This document shows positions 63,502-64,000 of a stretch of 64,000 bases of DNA, in pieces. This DNA comes from Cellulomonas sp. ES6. Its GTDB lineage: Bacteria > Actinomycetota > Actinomycetes > Actinomycetales > Cellulomonadaceae. Every line of letters begins with the position of its first letter. Positions within the stretch are counted from its first letter, which is position 1. Position numbers and translations under genes: made by a program. The stretch covers positions 1,798,001 to 1,862,000 of the forward strand of contig NZ_CP125655.1 of assembly GCF_030053835.1 (NCBI RefSeq). The letters run 5' to 3'. Below the pieces are notes generated by a model, which did no database searches, was not told the origin of the DNA, and was given only the letters and a program-made list of their open reading frames with translations.

Positions 63502-64000
63502 TCACGGCAGGAGCTGGGCGACGCCGGCGATCGCGTCCAGGACCGGGCCGGGGAACACGCCGAGGGCGACGGTGAGCACCGCGCACAGGCCGATCGACAC
63601 GATCGCCAGGCCCTGCGAGCCGACCACGACGGCGCCCGGGCGGGCCTCGTCGTCGCCGTCCTGCGGGCCGCCGTGCGGGCTGGTGAAGAACATCAGGACG
63701 ATGATCCGCACGTAGAAGAACGCCGCCGCCGCCGAGGCGAGCACGCCGACCACGGCGAGCGGCCAGGCGCCGCCGTCGACCGCCGCGGAGAACACCGCGA
63801 ACTTGCCGGTGAAGCCGGCGGTCAGCGGGATGCCCGCGAACGAGAGCAGGAACAGCGCGAACGTGGTGGCCAGCACCGGGTTCGTCCGGCCGAGCCCCGC
63901 CCACTGCGACAGGTGCGTGGCCTCGCCGAGCACCGGGCCCTCGGCCTCGACCGGGTCGGCGCCCTCGGCCTCGACCGGGTCGGCGCCGCCGGCCTCGACC
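63502..64000 (-). CDS. nuoN: NADH-quinone oxidoreductase subunit N, C-terminal part (cut by window edge)
   Basis: The last membrane subunit of complex I, part of the proton-pumping arm. Visible: LGRTNPVLATTFALFLLSFAGIPLTAGFTGKFAVF, the Lys-containing pump helix, and YVRIIVLMFF, then a final helix near the C-terminus. An unusual Asp/Glu/Pro-rich loop in the visible part contains an 8-residue repeat. The gene continues off the window; the rest of the nuo operon should lie there. Confidence 0.93.
   Translation of the reverse strand, partial: VEAGGADPVEAEGADPVEAEGPVLGEATHLSQWAGLGRTNPVLATTFALFLLSFAGIPLTAGFTGKFAVFSAAVDGGAWPLAVVGVLASAAAAFFYVRIIVLMFFTSPHGGPQDGDDEARPGAVVVGSQGLAIVSIGLCAVLTVALGVFPGPVLDAIAGVAQLLP
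63937..64000 (-). repeat. 24-bp tandem repeat in nuoN
   Basis: GCCCTCGGCCTCGACCGGGT... repeats at 63937-63960 and 63961-63984, plus a degenerate third copy to the window end, encoding ADPVEAEG units between two membrane helices. Confidence 0.85.

Overview
The window is a dense, very GC-rich stretch (roughly three quarters G+C) with many GTG starts, leaderless promoters (a -10 box 6-7 nt before the start codon), GTGA stop/start overlaps and no insertion sequences, prophage genes or CRISPR arrays. Gene content and order (dacB-DUF2342-tilS-hpt-ftsH-folE-folP; secE-nusG-rplK-rplA with tRNA-Trp; rpmG with two MaoC-like dehydratases and murB; a type VII secretion locus) point to an actinomycete. 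Micrococcales, and probably Cellulomonadaceae (Cellulomonas-like), is my best guess; that placement is inference.

Layout. 1-7563 (minus): a conserved housekeeping block, folP (cut by the window edge), folE, ftsH, hpt, tilS, a DUF2342 metalloprotease and a PBP4-type carboxypeptidase. Both folE and tilS lack one base and are read in two frames. 7670-13648: ppa, a RipA-like NlpC/P60 hydrolase with a candidate MtrA box, and a metY-metX methionine pair preceded by a tiny leaderless ORF ending Met-Cys-Arg. 13897-18717: an oxidoreductase, a hydrolase, a PD-(D/E)XK-like/RAMA protein, a thiamine-binding protein and two small membrane proteins. 18825-36277: rplA, rplK, nusG, secE, tRNA-Trp, an aminotransferase, an ABC-2 exporter with a two-component system, adenosine deaminase, murB, two tandem MFS transporters with a divergent LacI regulator and two operators, two MaoC-fold dehydratases, rpmG, tRNA-Met/Thr/Tyr, a YajQ protein and a NYN-domain protein. 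36334-42514: htpX, a polar amino-acid ABC transporter, a ferredoxin-NADP reductase and rarD.

42558-62347 is the accessory centrepiece: a type VII (ESX-like) secretion locus. It holds mycosin, EccB and EccD on the minus strand; divergently, two WXG100 proteins, a helical protein, a second mycosin-like protease, a Gly-rich substrate candidate, a YbaB-like protein, an EspC-size protein with a YxxxD signal, a WXG protein with a hydrophobic hairpin and a small membrane protein; then two zinc-ribbon/RDD/FHA proteins flanking a second EccD-like protein and a three-ATPase EccC. There is no EccE or EccA. The duplicated EccD, mycosin and FHA/RDD parts make it unlike the textbook mycobacterial ESX locus.

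62406-64000 returns to housekeeping: a polyprenyl diphosphate synthase and the end of nuoN, the last gene of a nuo operon lying outside the window.
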